From: Paramecium octaurelia
Taxonomy: Eukaryota > Ciliophora > Oligohymenophorea > Peniculida > Parameciidae
Length of the DNA: 64,000 nucleotides
Reading direction: 5' to 3'
Assembly (NCBI GenBank): GCA_905182995.1
Contig: CAJJDP010000111.1
Coordinates: forward strand, 69,427-133,426
The notes under the pieces are model-generated. The model saw nothing but the letters and a program-made list of their open reading frames with translations, had not been told where the DNA came from and did not search any database. The translations under genes and the position numbers were made by a program. This document shows, piece after piece, positions 24,453 through 35,693 of the stretch (positions are counted from its first letter, which is position 1; every line of letters begins with the position of its first letter).

Positions 24453-24453
24453 N
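24453..24453. other. Assembly gap symbol (single N)
   Basis: The only ambiguous base noticed in the window. It lies exactly between the two identical 1,380-bp blocks. Confidence 0.97.
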
Positions 24454-25833
24454 GTAAATAGAAAATAGAATAGGATTATTATGAAATAAAGTATCCACTT
24501 TTGTGAATGTTACAGGACTATAATATATCTCACATATATATATGCTACAAAATACTAAAGTAGAAAGGATTGATATATCAATTAAACTGAATTAAATTAA
24601 TTATACCGAAAATTACTATCATCTATCAATAGATCTTCTGAGAATGTAAATGCTTATGAGATGTGAATATATTGTCAAAGAAATAAAAATTGATTTTACT
24701 CTTTTTTATTTTTTGTTAGAGGATATTTATATTACATCTTACATAGATTATTAATTAAAATATATTAAGAATAAATATTCAAGGAGATTTATGAAATTGA
24801 AGAATGTAAGTAAACATCAATTAAATTTAGATATATATATATAGATCATCTCTATTGTAATTTTTCTAAGTTTGCATCAAGCAAATACTCAGTAATTAAT
24901 TAATTGTAAACCTCTTATCTGTAATTTGGCTTGATCTTTTTCAAACAATTTAAGTAGATTTTCATCTAATTTAGGTATATCCAAATTTTACTTTCTTGAA
25001 TTGCCATTCCGTATACTTTGAATAATAGCAATAAGCGCATATCTTCAAGTGACAGGGTTAACATCTGAAGTGGCCAAGACGAAAAGTGGATTATTGACAA
25101 TATAAACATTTTTAGGTAACATCCAATTCTTAAACAAATTTCATTTAATGACCTTAAAAACATATGTTAAAAATTTTAGCCGGATTAATACAACTGGCAC
25201 AATACTATCTTCCACATGCCTAAATTACTAACAATCTTACTCGTTATTCACATTATAATGTAGTGGATCTATGCAATCCACAATAACAACATTAATTACC
25301 TTCGAGTCTGATCTTGATGTTTCTACCACACAGACACAGTGGGTTGGAATCATTCACTCTTGGAAGGATGGTTTGAAATACTTATTAATTCAAAGGAACA
25401 CTGAATTCTCTGAAGAATTAATACGCAATGTTTTCTAATAATGTCAACATGGTTATCTATACATTTGTGTCCATTGTGATAACTGACTACAGTGGGTTTC
25501 TGAATCCTCTGAACTTGGGGATTCAAATTCTGAATTTCCAACTAAATATTGTTTGAATTGAGCTAGATGTCCTCATCTTGTTTAAATTGTATTTCTAATT
25601 CAACTTTAATGGGAACATCCTTCTGTTCTATAATTTGATCTGCTTGTTCTGGTTATTCTGCTTGTTCTGGATTTTGCTTTTCTTGTTCCACAAATACATT
25701 TGTTAGTTCCTGTAGATGACGAGTCTTGTCTTTCAATGCCATTCCCATTATGAAGGCCTGAGATTCAACTTCAGATATGAATATTAATTTATGGATTTTG
25801 GGAGTACATGAAATGAAAGCGTCTATGATGTCT
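24454..25833. repeat. Direct duplication, copy 2 (1,380 bp)
   Basis: Second copy of the block at 23073-24452. The minus-strand gene at 25045-26465 reads continuously out of this copy into unique sequence on the right, so this copy has the natural right-hand context, while copy 1 has the natural left-hand context. The most economical reading is one real locus. Confidence 0.9.
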
Positions 25834-26465
25834 TAAGTCATTGAATAGTTGTCTATTCCCAATATAGGATTATTGGATTTCATGTCCAATATTCCAACCG
25901 AGATGTAGGCAGAATGGGTCCTCATTTCTTATTCGATTGCTTTGAATACATCAATATATGCCTATTGATATTACTCTCTAAATAAATTCAGCTTCATTTT
26001 GTCACAAAATGGATAAACTATTTGAGCATTCATACTCGATTCATCATGATGCAGGTGTTCTTAAATATAGCTTGGAATTTGAATGGTCCAGAAATGACCT
26101 CTTTTCTCATGAAATTCAATACTCTAGGGTCTTTGTGAACTCATAAATTGATCTTCATTTTTGCTAAACATTACTTATTTTTTCAGGAATGTATTAGAGT
26201 TAATATTCATCAACTTGGTTTGAGATGCAGAACCTGCGATATGTCAATGGAAAATCAGTATCCGTGCTTCTCATCTCCATTATTGCCACATTCCATAATT
26301 AGGGATGAACCTCATTTCCCAAAGCCACGATGATTTCAGTCACTACACTCAAATAACACTATTACTATGATCAGCACTAGTCTGAACATTCATTTGACCG
26401 ATGATAACTGCCTTCTTCTCGTTGAAAGTACTTATCGCTTGTCCATAAGATTGTTATCCACCCAT
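25045..26465 (-). CDS. Uncharacterised protein, about 431 aa, 3' end partly in the duplicated block
   Basis: From ATG 26465 (MGGQQSYGQAISTFNEKKAV) the frame runs through introns 26343-26365 and 26153-26174 into a long, well-formed coding segment (for example AYISVGILDMKSNNPILGID and IDAFISCTPKIHKLIFISEV) followed by a Gln/Glu-rich linker. After 25541 the model uses introns at 25357-25381, 25269-25299 and 25129-25152 and ends at TGA 25045, giving 432 codons. If the last three introns are not used the protein ends at TGA 25350-25352, or at 25141 if only the last is skipped. I do not recognise the fold; the order of alternating beta and helix-like segments suggests a globular domain in the first 280 residues. 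The 3' half appears a second time in the duplicated block. Confidence 0.6.
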
Positions 26466-27199
26466 AAATGTAATTAATGAATGATTATTCAACCAATTAA
26501 ATCATTGTACAACATATTGAACATGTATTCATTATTCAAAATCATTACAACCCATCAATTTGATCCCTTCATATTCAAGAACCAATCAACAGTCTAGCAA
26601 AAAACCAATTACTCCGATGCGAAATTAATTTATTTTTTAAATTATCTCAAGAGTCATTTGATGAGTTCATCCTGATATTGATGGCCTAATAATATTATTT
26701 ATTATATAATTCAAATAAATTCTCCTTAAATTAACACCTAATTCTCTCAACTGCAATAACCAAAAATTACAAATTAAACTTTCCAACTGAACCTATTTAT
26801 ATTCTTATTCTGATTCATTAAATAATAATTGACCATATTTTTGATATATTATAGACAATATTTCTGCTTTATGTCTGGATGAAATAAGGTTACATCATAC
26901 CGAATGAGAACTAATTTGTTTATATTATTTGATACTCACTCTATCTCTACATTAGAATAGAATCATTTAAAAATAGAAAACATAGAATAGGATAATCCTT
27001 CAGATTAGGAATTCCACAAGATCTTAATATGTTACTTTAAGAAAGTGGTTTTAAATGTTCTTGATATTATTATTCCCCTCTCACAAGAGAGTGAATAGGA
27101 ATCCATTTGAATAACTAGTTAAATTAATTATGTGTTAATATTATAAGAAGTAAAATCTTATTCTTAAATGTTTCTGCTCAGATAATTATTTTTTTGATT
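26466..27199. other. Intergenic stretch between divergent genes, about 730 bp
   Basis: Upstream region shared by the minus-strand gene and the plus-strand gene at 27200. Only short open runs are present. Both promoters are expected here, but no element is recognisable. Confidence 0.5.
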
Positions 27200-27859
27200 A
27201 TGACTACAGAATATAGTTTCGAATCAAATGTAGATATCAATTCAGATGAAGAAATTAAATAAGTAAAAATATGCCCATTTTAAACTCACTTCTAATATTG
27301 CTATGATGACAATACCTATAATATATAAAATGAACATGCGAATCAACCAATTCCATCTCCTGATTATAAATTCATGGGAGTAAGTTATAGCAACGACGAA
27401 TCTGTTTAATATTAATCAATATTAAGGTAGGTGGATAACAGAAGATAGCAAGATAGAGTTATTTAATCTGGTACAATTAATGCCAGCAAAAGTGTGAGCA
27501 TTTTAAGAGAAAATAAAAGGAACAAAAGAAACAATAAACCTTACATCACCAGTATGCAATAGATTAAAATGAACAGTCCAAATAAGAATATTTTAGGCTA
27601 AATTCAGGATGGGCCGAATAAAAAACCTCGTAATAGTAAAAATACTCCAACAAAAATAAAAAATGTATCCCCGCAAGGAATACTGAAAACATGTTCTTTT
27701 GAAGGGCAACCCAATTAAAACCTGAATTCGGTATCCTATCAACTGATCTCGAATAAGAAGGTGCAATTTGAGTTCACTCAAGAATAAATAAAAAGCATGA
27801 AAAAAATCAACGTTGCCAACGTACTTATAAATCAAAGAACGAGATTTGTTTTTATTTGA
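27200..27859 (+). CDS. Small basic protein with PP1-docking motifs, about 219 aa
   Basis: An intronless code-6 frame from ATG 27200 to TGA 27857-27859. The protein is mostly disordered, with Asn, Lys, Ser and Gln dominating. Towards the C-terminus it contains GILK (27677-27688) in the context SPQGILKTCSFEG and, about 25 residues later, KVQF (27758-27769) in NKKVQFEFTQEQ. These match the SILK-type ([GS]IL[RK]) and RVxF-type ([RK]VxF) docking motifs known from protein phosphatase 1 regulators, in the usual order. This suggests a PP1-binding regulatory subunit or substrate; the function is inferred from the two motifs alone. It also has an N-terminal Cys-containing segment (ICPFQTHFQYCYDDN). Its stop is only 7 bp from the stop of the converging VAP-like gene. 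Confidence 0.75.
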
Positions 27860-27866
27860 ATGAATA

Positions 27867-28541
27867 TCATCTATAAGTTATATATACTCCAACAATCATT
27901 GAAATAAAAATTGATATTAAGAATTATTTGATCCCCACTGTTATCTTGCCATCATTTTGTTTTTCTTTGATAAGTTTCAAATCTTCACTCTAATCAAAAT
28001 AGATGTGGTATAAATACAATCAATTTGATTTATTCTTCCAAACTCAAAACATCTTTTGATGCCGATTATTTCTTTTGCGGTTTCACATATTCAGTTTTAA
28101 TTGTAGTTGTTTTAAAATCATTAATTTCTTATGGAGAAATCGAAGATTTGTACACAGTAGATGACAAAGACGAAGCTTCACCAATGCTGCATTTGAGGAT
28201 CCTTTGATTTAATCTCTGCTATTTTTTGAAAAACTGGATCACATCCTGCCAATATTATCAAGTCATACCTCATTGTTGGAAATGGGTCCAGCCAAAATCT
28301 AAACACGATCCGCATTTATACTAATTGCATTTTCCGTAGTTAATTGCAATGTTACACTGTTGCCCGCTCTCAATACACCTATACTTGGTTTTACAATATA
28401 ATCATTTTGATTGCTTAGTCTAACTTTAAAAGCTACGAAGATTGCTGAAACATTTTGTAAAATTATTCTTGCAACGTATTAGTTATTTTCCAATTCAAAT
28501 TTTAGCATTCTTTCAGGTTAAACTAACAGTAATTAATCCAT
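27867..28541 (-). CDS. VAP-like protein: MSP domain with C-terminal tail anchor, about 207 aa
   Basis: An endoplasmic-reticulum membrane protein of the VAMP-associated protein type, which tethers FFAT-motif proteins at membrane contact sites. The N-terminal MSP domain reads LVQPERMLKFELENNQYVAR, then IFVAFKVRLSNQNDYIVKPS and GVLRAGNSVTLQL, closely following the MSP pattern. A polar linker and short helix follow (SEDLKLIKEKQNDGK), then a single hydrophobic segment at the very end (FLISIFISMIVGVYITYR), the expected tail anchor. Introns 28246-28268 and 27990-28017 (minus strand) are required; without the second, the frame stops before the anchor. Spliced length is 208 codons. Start ATG 28541 places the MSP domain immediately at the N-terminus, as in VAPs. 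The linker is short compared with animal VAPs. Confidence 0.85.
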
Positions 28542-28885
28542 TTTATTATTAATATATTATTCCCAGAGCCAATAAATAAATTCTATGTTTAATTGATCAT
28601 TCTACTTAGTTTTATATGTTATTCAAGAGATTACTTTACTTTTTTTTTGAAATGTGCTCTTTTTAATAATATCACTATCTCTTATTCAAGAGCAGAATGA
28701 ATGAAATGAACCAGAAAAGCTCGACCTCACACGCTGATATTGGTTAATAAATATCTACATATTCGAATCATTTGCCCGATAAACGAATGAAAAATTGATG
28801 ACATGAAATCAGATACTATTGAATACAAAATATATTTGCTTAGATAATGTAATTAGTTACTGCAATATTGTAAAATTAATTTCAA
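28542..28885. other. Intergenic stretch between divergent genes, about 340 bp
   Basis: Separates the VAP-like gene and the plus-strand coiled-coil gene; must hold both promoters. No recognisable element. Confidence 0.5.
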
Positions 28886-30702
28886 ATGATCGATAGAAGT
28901 TATTAACTTAATTCTTCCTATGACTCTCAAAGTACGTTGCCTCCAAAGAATAAACAATTCTCTCCTGTCATTACGCAGCTTATGAGGAAGGACAGAGAGA
29001 TTGAACAAATGCGGGATGAGTTATCATAATAGAATTATTTGATCGATGAGTTGTCCCAATAAATTCATTACTTAGAACAATAACTTAGAGACAACGAAGG
29101 ATTCAAAGAAAAGTATCAATCATTGAGTGAAGACTACAATTAACAACAAAAAGATGTTCAAAAATTAAAAGTACCTGTTCAGACTACTACAGCCAAAGAG
29201 ATTCTCAATTTGTTTCTGGACCAAGAGAAATAAGGGGAAGACAACGTTCAAATTAAATACATCGAAACCACACCATATTACTAATAGGAATTGCAAGAGT
29301 CCATTAACAGAGAATTAGAATAAAAGGAAATCTTAGACATATTTATGAGGCATTGCAGTTAAATGAATTAGTAGATTCTCTAGAAGAATCAAGAGATACT
29401 CCAATTGACCACACAGAAACAAGAAGAAATGGTTGAGTAACTTATCAAAAAGGAGGAAGAACTATTATTTTATAAGGAGAAGAGCAGGGTTCTTTTTGAA
29501 TTGTTGCAATGCAATATGGATATTACTAGGTTATATTAGAAATAGCATTAAGGATTGAGGTCAGCTTTGAAAGGCTGTTGGACTATTAACATGGACCAAT
29601 CTCAGTAAATCGAATAAGTCATTAAACTGTTGGACAATGCATTTCACTAAGGAAATTCTCTGCCTTTCAAACCAATATTGGATCAAATCAAATAACAAAC
29701 TAATCAAAACTATTCTAATAAAATGATGTCCTAATTAGAGTTATTCATCAATAAGGTATGTGTGGTGGAAGGGAAGACTGCCTTTGATAAGGTGCAGAAG
29801 ATGATGATCTAATTGGATAAGTATCAACAGGTATGCCAGAGTATTTAAGAAGAAAAATAGGAAATGATTGAAGAGCTGCAATTTTATAAAAATAAACTGT
29901 TGGAGCAAGATGAAACCATCAAAGAATTTGAGAAACTATTAAGTGAGATGGAGGACAACTATCATCAGTAGTTGAATACTCAGACTTAATAGTTGAATGA
30001 AATCAATTAAAAAAATGAATTGATTGCTCATTATCAATTAATCTTGGATGACTACAAATCGTAAATAACATCAAAATAGGACCAAAAATTAATGAATGAT
30101 TAGGAAGGGGAAATTCAGAAAGAATAATTGCTAGAAGAAGTTCTAAAAATAATCACCATGATTCTACAGGGTTACAATACTATGACGAATGATTATCAAC
30201 TAAATATTGATGTAAATGGAATCAATTTGAATAAGTATGTAATATGAGTTATGTAGGAAAGTGCAAATCGAAATCAACCCTGTGATCCATAATTATATAA
30301 ATAAAATACAGCACCAAGTGAATAATTAGTTCATGACAACTGGTAAAAATTATTATGAACTAACCAATCATATGGTCAATTGTTTGTAACTGATGAAACA
30401 ACAATTACCCCAGCATCAATTGAAAGTAACCTTTCATATTAATTGTATTTAAGAACTTTATGAATAATGCAAGTATTGAATACATAGAGAAATTCCATCA
30501 AATCAGTTATTGCTATTTTGTTAAGCAAGAAAAACTCACCAGCACAGAAAAGGATCTCTATAGGAAATACTACGCTTATATACCAAGGCTGTTGGGAGAA
30601 TTGATCGAAAATCAAACACAAACTTTTATCAAACTACTCAGAGAAAAAGTTTATAATAGCATAATGTGTGATCCTATTGTTACTAATAAACAATTTTAAT
30701 GA
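28886..30702 (+). CDS. Coiled-coil protein, about 588 aa
   Basis: A Gln/Glu/Lys-rich, helical protein with heptads over about residues 30-400 and a more compact C-terminal region. It starts MIDRSYQLNSSYDSQSTLPP, moves into a charged coil (LMRKDREIEQMRDELSQQ-like), and near residues 190-260 has a less repetitive part with hydrophobic helices. Introns 30235-30256 and 30426-30453 lie near the 3' end; spliced length is 589 codons. The C-terminal 90 residues after the second intron (ASIEYIEKFHQISYCYF, YYAYIPRLLGELIENQTQT) look globular. Nothing identifies the family. A structural role in the cytoskeleton or ciliary apparatus is plausible for such proteins but not shown. Confidence 0.75.
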
Positions 30703-30768
30703 TGCATTAATTATTTATTTATATAATTAGATAATCACTAAAATTATATTTATATTAATATTAATTTT

Positions 30769-31144
30769 ATGTAAAGAAAATAGTAATATGAAAAGGATTT
30801 CGATTCCTATAAACATAATATAAAACTATCTGAAGAGTAAATGCTGAAGTCTCTTGAAGCAGCCACAAAACATAAAGAAGCTTGTCTCAATAATTCAACT
30901 AATTTTGAATTATTTGCCACATGTAAGAAAGAATCTAATTTTCTTAGGCATGGAAAAATATGAAGGCAAAGTCGACAATATAGCTAATTTCTTGTCAACA
31001 CGCCTGCTCTTTATTGAAAGACAAGCCTTGGAATGCTACAAATCACAATCAGATGAAAGAGAATATGAGCAATGTCACCAAAAGGTCGAACAAGACCTGC
31101 ATAATTGCTACAATGAGTACTATTAAGGACTACTTAATCTTTGA
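30769..31144 (+). CDS. Small Cys-containing helical protein, about 116 aa
   Basis: Frame from ATG 30769 to TGA 31142-31144 with one intron, 30923-30947 (25 nt); spliced length 117 codons. The product is helical and charged with five cysteines, in the contexts KEACLNN, ATCMEKYE, LECYKS, YEQCHQK and HNCYNEYYQ. The spacing of the last three (C-x13-C-x10-C) is not a standard CHCH twin C-x9-C pattern, although a small mitochondrial import-type or disulfide-stabilised helical hairpin remains possible. It lies 66 bp downstream of the coiled-coil gene on the same strand. Confidence 0.7.
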
Positions 31145-31245
31145 TTTAGTGTAAATTATAATCTATGTACCAATAATTTAATATTCGTAAATCACTACAA
31201 AAAGTACCAACCCTTTTATTATTATATATATAAAATTAATAATCA

Positions 31246-32152
31246 TCATTATATTACACCAATTAGAGATTCTAAAGTTTAGTATATTTAAGCCAAATCT
31301 GTTATGTAATCATTGGCATAAGTGGCAGTGACTTTGCTCTACAATTAAGAAATAAAATTACTTAATCTAAACAGACAAAACACTATCCCTTAAAGTTACT
31401 AATGCATCTGTTGCAAAACGTATGTGCACAGGGAATCAAGGTAACGGCATTCTTGATTTGAGCATTGCAATTTCTACATATGATATGGTATTTTAAATCA
31501 TTCTCAATTTTATTAAAATATTTACTGATTACTATTTCAGTTTTTAGGACTTTAGTTCGAAATCTTTAATCTTTTACTGAGTTGTGTAATTTTGATCCAT
31601 AGTTTATCTGAGAATTTCATCAAATCTCCTTAATTAATCTTTGTATTCTTGCTGCTTTTGATTGCATTGCTGATGTAAAACACTGTTTTCAACCTATTTT
31701 TTGAGGTCTAAATTGTAGAGTTTGAGATGATTAATTTGCAATTGCAATTAATCAATCAACTCCTTCTATTATTCAACTTGGCAACTCAGTTGTTAACAAA
31801 CACTAATCTAAATTTCGAAATTTAAAATTACCTGATCCCTATATTTTTTTTCGTACTCCTATATAATCAAATCTTTCATTATAAGCTATTCTTAAAAGGA
31901 AGTTTAATTCTAGCTTTGTTTCTTTAATAGAAAGTCTTCGTTTGACTTATTTAATGATGAATTTGAGATTTAAGTTTTAAGGAATAATTGCTGTTTTATT
32001 ATACTTCTTTGACGTTTCTACGGCGCAATTTAAGGCTACTTTATCAATCTTTCACTCTAACCCAACAAGGCAAGATCGTATTTTAAAGAGGTTTTATTGA
32101 TAGATCTTGGTGATTGTGAGAATTAAAGGTGAAATTATTTCGATATTGACAT
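31246..32152 (-). CDS. RING-finger coiled-coil protein, probable E3 ubiquitin ligase, about 278 aa
   Basis: The protein has a basic, Gln/Ser-rich N-terminus, a central coiled coil (about residues 100-190) and a C-terminal C3HC4-type RING: CRNCNAQ, then IPCAHTFCNRCISNFKG and QCFVC. All eight zinc ligands are present in the order C-x2-C-x11-C-x1-H-x2-C-x2-C-x6-C-x2-C; the short gap before the last pair makes this a compact RING. Such proteins usually act as ubiquitin ligases, the coil providing dimerisation or substrate binding. Introns (minus strand) are 31808-31831, 31503-31525 and 31339-31361; the last two flank the RING exon almost exactly. Spliced length 279 codons, stop 31248-31246. The ligase function is inferred from the domain, and the substrate is unknown. 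Confidence 0.85.
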
Positions 32153-32725
32153 TTTTTTATTATTATATTGTTTATTAGATGATATTATCAACATAAGTAA
32201 TTACAATATTGATATCTCAAAATTCAGTATCAAATTGATAAGTTCTCCTTGTCCATAGGAATGTCAGTAACAATCTTTAAAATTTATATGAAAAATGGTA
32301 GAAACATATTACAATCCAGTAAAGATGTTTGAGAGGATTGAAAATCACATATTATAAATGTTCACATAACGGGTTTAGTTGCTCTCCCTTCAGATTTTAA
32401 TATTTCAATTTAAATGCATATTTAGGAGTCGAAGCAATTATTTATAAGTGAATATCATTGTTTTTAAATTATTCTCATTCCCTTTATCGTATTTATTTCA
32501 TCTATCAAAATCCTTAGGCTCAATTGATCGTCATCCTTTATCTGAGTTATTGAATTGATTTATTTTCAAAGAAATAATGCTTGATTCTCAGTTAACCTAA
32601 TGAACAGTATGAGTTGAGTTTGATTCTAGGATCTAAGATTTATAGAGACATCGTTTGTGTAAATTATTTGGAGTGCTGCGTTTTGGTTTAGGAATCTAAT
32701 AAAATGTAATAAGGACATTATTTTA
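32153..32725. other. Intergenic stretch between divergent genes, about 570 bp
   Basis: Upstream of both the RING gene and the CK1-like gene. AT-rich; no supported coding frame or recognisable signal. Confidence 0.5.
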
Positions 32726-34263
32726 ATGATTAATGATTAATACTTAATAAAGAAGAAAATTTCCCAAGGGTCATTTGGCGTGGTATATGTGGGATAGGAT
32801 GCTTAAACTAATTAGTATGTGGCAATTAAGATAGAAAAGAATGACTAGGGATCCAGTTTGGAGAAGGAAGTAACTATATTTAAGTAAATAATTATCGATA
32901 GGCAAAAATTCTATAGCATTTGAATGGGACTCTCAATATTCCTCGACTTTACTATTTTGGAGAGCACAAGAAATAAATGCTAATGGTAATAAGTTTCTTG
33001 GGAAAAGATCTTACTTATTATATAAGACAATATAAAAAGTTTTCCCTGAAATGTGTCCTACTAATTGCAGAGTAGATGCTGAGTATTCTGGAGAATATCC
33101 ATCTGAAGTAAAATATTCTATCACTTTGAGATCTGTCCTGCATAGAGACATCAAACCAGAGAATATATTAACTGGGAGAGATAATGATTCAAATTTATAC
33201 TTAGTGGATTTCGGAATCAGCAAGTTCTACCGAGATAAGAAAGGCAGACACATGTATGATATTTGAGAGTATTCCAAGCAACTTTTCAGAAAATAAACCA
33301 TTTCTAGGGACGTCTCGTTATGCGAGTTTGGGCGCTCATAAAGGACAAGAACTAAGCCGAAGAGACGATTTAGAATCCTTGGGATATGTATTGATCTACC
33401 TCTTGAAAGGTTAAGTCTTTTATTTTGATTTAGGAAGCCTACCTTGGCAAGTTTTAAAATTATAGGATGAATAGAAAATTAAGGCTGTAGGCGATATGAA
33501 AAACACAATACCTCTGAATGAGTTGTGCAGCGGTTTACCTAATGAATTTGAGAGGATGATAGATTATGCACGCAAGCTTGATTTCCGAGCAACTCCAGAT
33601 TATAAATTCTTAAGACAAATGTTTTAAAAATTAGCTCATTCACAAAACATCTAGGATCAATTAAGATATGATTGGGATTTCACTCCATCCTCATTATAAG
33701 TGCCGAGTTCAGAAATTGCAGTTTTGAAACGATCCAGAAGAACTACAGATTAGGAACCATAGGATTTATTGTAAAATAGAAAAAAACAAGCCTCCTCAAG
33801 TACTCTTAATGGTGTAGATGGATTATCTGGACATAGCTTTCTAAAGACTCCTGAATAGAAGTGTAGGAAGATCTCTTTGACACCTGCAAAGTAAAAAAGC
33901 TAGTCGAGTTTTAATGATTCCTTTAGTAGTTGCAATTAAAGTGCAAATTAAACTGTCATTGGCATGCCCAGTCATCAAAATAACTTGTCCTAACTTTCTT
34001 TTTTTGAAGATAATAATCTTCTGGCCTTGGCTCTAGAAAGCATGAGTAAAGTTACAAAAGAACAATTAAATTAAGAAGAGCATGAAGAAAACAACGGAGA
34101 ATTGAGTCCTTCCCCCTTAGAAGTTAAATATCTAAAACTCAAAAACTAATCAGTTCATGTGTAATTACAATTTCTATATTCTAGTCATTTTAAAAGAACT
34201 CTATTATAGTTAGAGTCTATGAATATTCTTCCTCCTCAGTCTTCATTTAATTAATGTTAGTGA
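32726..34263 (+). CDS. Casein kinase 1-like Ser/Thr protein kinase, about 477 aa
   Basis: A CK1-family kinase with the catalytic domain at the N-terminus (about residues 5-290) and a Ser/Gln-rich tail. Visible landmarks: glycine loop [21 protein letters not shown] with the catalytic lysine, catalytic loop [19 protein letters not shown], the activation-segment sequence [20 protein letters not shown] characteristic of CK1 (in place of APE), and LPWQ. Introns: 32870-32901 (32 nt), 33108-33130, 33254-33278 and 33410-33433; spliced length 478 codons. All catalytic residues (K, D of HRD, D of DFG) are present, so it should be active. CK1 kinases phosphorylate primed acidic or phosphorylated sites; the tail, with several SP/TP sites (TPEQKCRK, SLTPAK), may be regulatory. 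Confidence 0.92.
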
Positions 34264-35012
34264 ATTCAACTTTATTTATTAAACTACAAATACATAATTT
34301 ATTTTATCAATTTTAATTATAATAATTATGTATTTTTATACATTAAGATTTTTCATATAATTTAGTGCTCCAATATGACCAAAAGTAATAGTCGACATAA
34401 ATCAAGTGTTGACATTCTATTTAACTTGTTTTAGATTCAATTATACTAAATTATCCTATATATTTTAAGATAATAATCTACTAACAATAATACAGGGTTT
34501 ATATAATAAAATATCGAAAAAAATATATATAACAATCTCTAAATCTGTTTAATTAACTTAAATTTGATGCTTTAATCATAATGTGAATATTGATTTTCTC
34601 GTAATCTAACTCTTCTTAGTAAATTCGTTTTATTCTCATCCAAAATCAAATGTCTATCTGATTTTAGTTAAGAATGAGTGTGTAAAACCTACATGTTCGT
34701 AAAAACATTACATTTGACATCAATATTTAAGTTAATGTTTGACTAAAATGATATCGAAAATATTTAATGTAAAGAGAATTGCCAGGATATTCTTTGGGAA
34801 CACAATAATGTGATTATCAATAAGGAACATGGAATTTATTGAAAACAAATTATATCGATGCGAATTATTTTAGGAAAAAGGCCTTTGAAAACAATTGTTT
34901 TTAAATAATGCATAATTAATTGGCATCATCTTTGCCATAAATTACTCAAATCAATAGAAATGATTGTGATATATATTACGTACTAATCAATAAACACATA
35001 TAAAATCAAATT
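34264..35012. other. Intergenic stretch between convergent genes, about 750 bp
   Basis: Unusually long for two converging 3' ends in this window. AT-rich with no frame I can support; a decayed gene cannot be excluded. Confidence 0.4.
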
Positions 35013-35693
35013 TCATTATTACGAGAACACTCTTTTCATAATTGCAAAGTCCCTGTGATCGATTGCTTCATGAAAAGCGAGGAAAATTTTGATAGGAGCA
35101 ATTAAAATGCAATATATAAGTTCTCCGACGTATATAGGTATGCTGAAAAGTAAGTTAACAATCAAAATTATGAAAATGCTTTCTATTTTTGTTTCTATTT
35201 CTTGTATGAACTTTTCAGTTTTATTAAGAGCCAGTGCAAATGCCACTAGAGGAGAGAGAGAAAGGAAAATAAGCAATTAGAGAGTATTCACGATATAGCA
35301 TAGGATAGTATTTTTTAATTCCTTTATTTCTTCACAATGTGGACATTGGAAAGTCTAAGTTCTCTTGGAAGGGAACAGTTCTAATTATTTAAAGCATTTT
35401 GAGCAAAGTTTCTTATAGCAAATGGTGCAGTTTTCTTAATGAGGCCCTCCTTCTTCTATTGTAATTGAGCAAGAATTAAGACTTTCTATGCTTTCTCGAG
35501 ATTCTAAATTCAAAATTTTTTATACATGTGTCGCCGTTGGAGTCCTTGGGGTAAGTTTGAGATCGTTTGTTGAATTTAACCATATAAATGATATTATTGA
35601 TTTAAAAAGATCTTTAAAGTTTGTGTTATAATCCCAATATTAAACTAAAGATTACTTTTCCTTAATATAAATTTTTTGAATTACGCTTTTCAT
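35013..35693 (-). CDS. Zinc-cluster protein with two transmembrane helices, about 226 aa
   Basis: A single code-6 exon from ATG 35693 to TGA 35015-35013 (227 codons). The N-terminal half is soluble. The centre holds a cysteine cluster, CTICYKKLCSKCFKQLELF followed by QCPHCEE, that is C-x2-C-x4-C-x2-C-x14-C-x2-C, compatible with one or two zinc ions. It is followed by two hydrophobic helices (LLIFLSLSPLVAFALAL and IFIILIVNLLFSIPIYVG) and a short cytosolic tail. Zinc-binding domain plus two closely spaced membrane helices recalls membrane-bound RING-variant (MARCH-like) E3 ligases, but the ligand spacing is not a standard RING-CH and there is no histidine ligand in the expected place, so I leave the function open. 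Confidence 0.7.

Noticed and set aside
24453-24453. Internal eliminated sequence (IES) boundary at the N
   Set aside because: No TA-bounded consensus ends are seen and the N lies between identical blocks; an assembly join is simpler.
24990-25143. Zinc-finger-like Cys-rich peptide as the certain 3' end of the 25045 gene
   Set aside because: That frame cannot be reached from the upstream exon with any normal-length intron I could find; it is kept only as an alternative in the findings.
23073-25833. Tandem segmental duplication as a real biological event
   Set aside because: The copies look identical, meet at a single N and each has unique flank on one side only, which fits unmerged contig overlap better than a recent duplication.
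33011-33266. Overlapping short standard-code ORFs on both strands in the CK1-like gene
   Set aside because: They are shadows of the kinase coding sequence read in other frames and across introns; the code-6 spliced frame explains the region.
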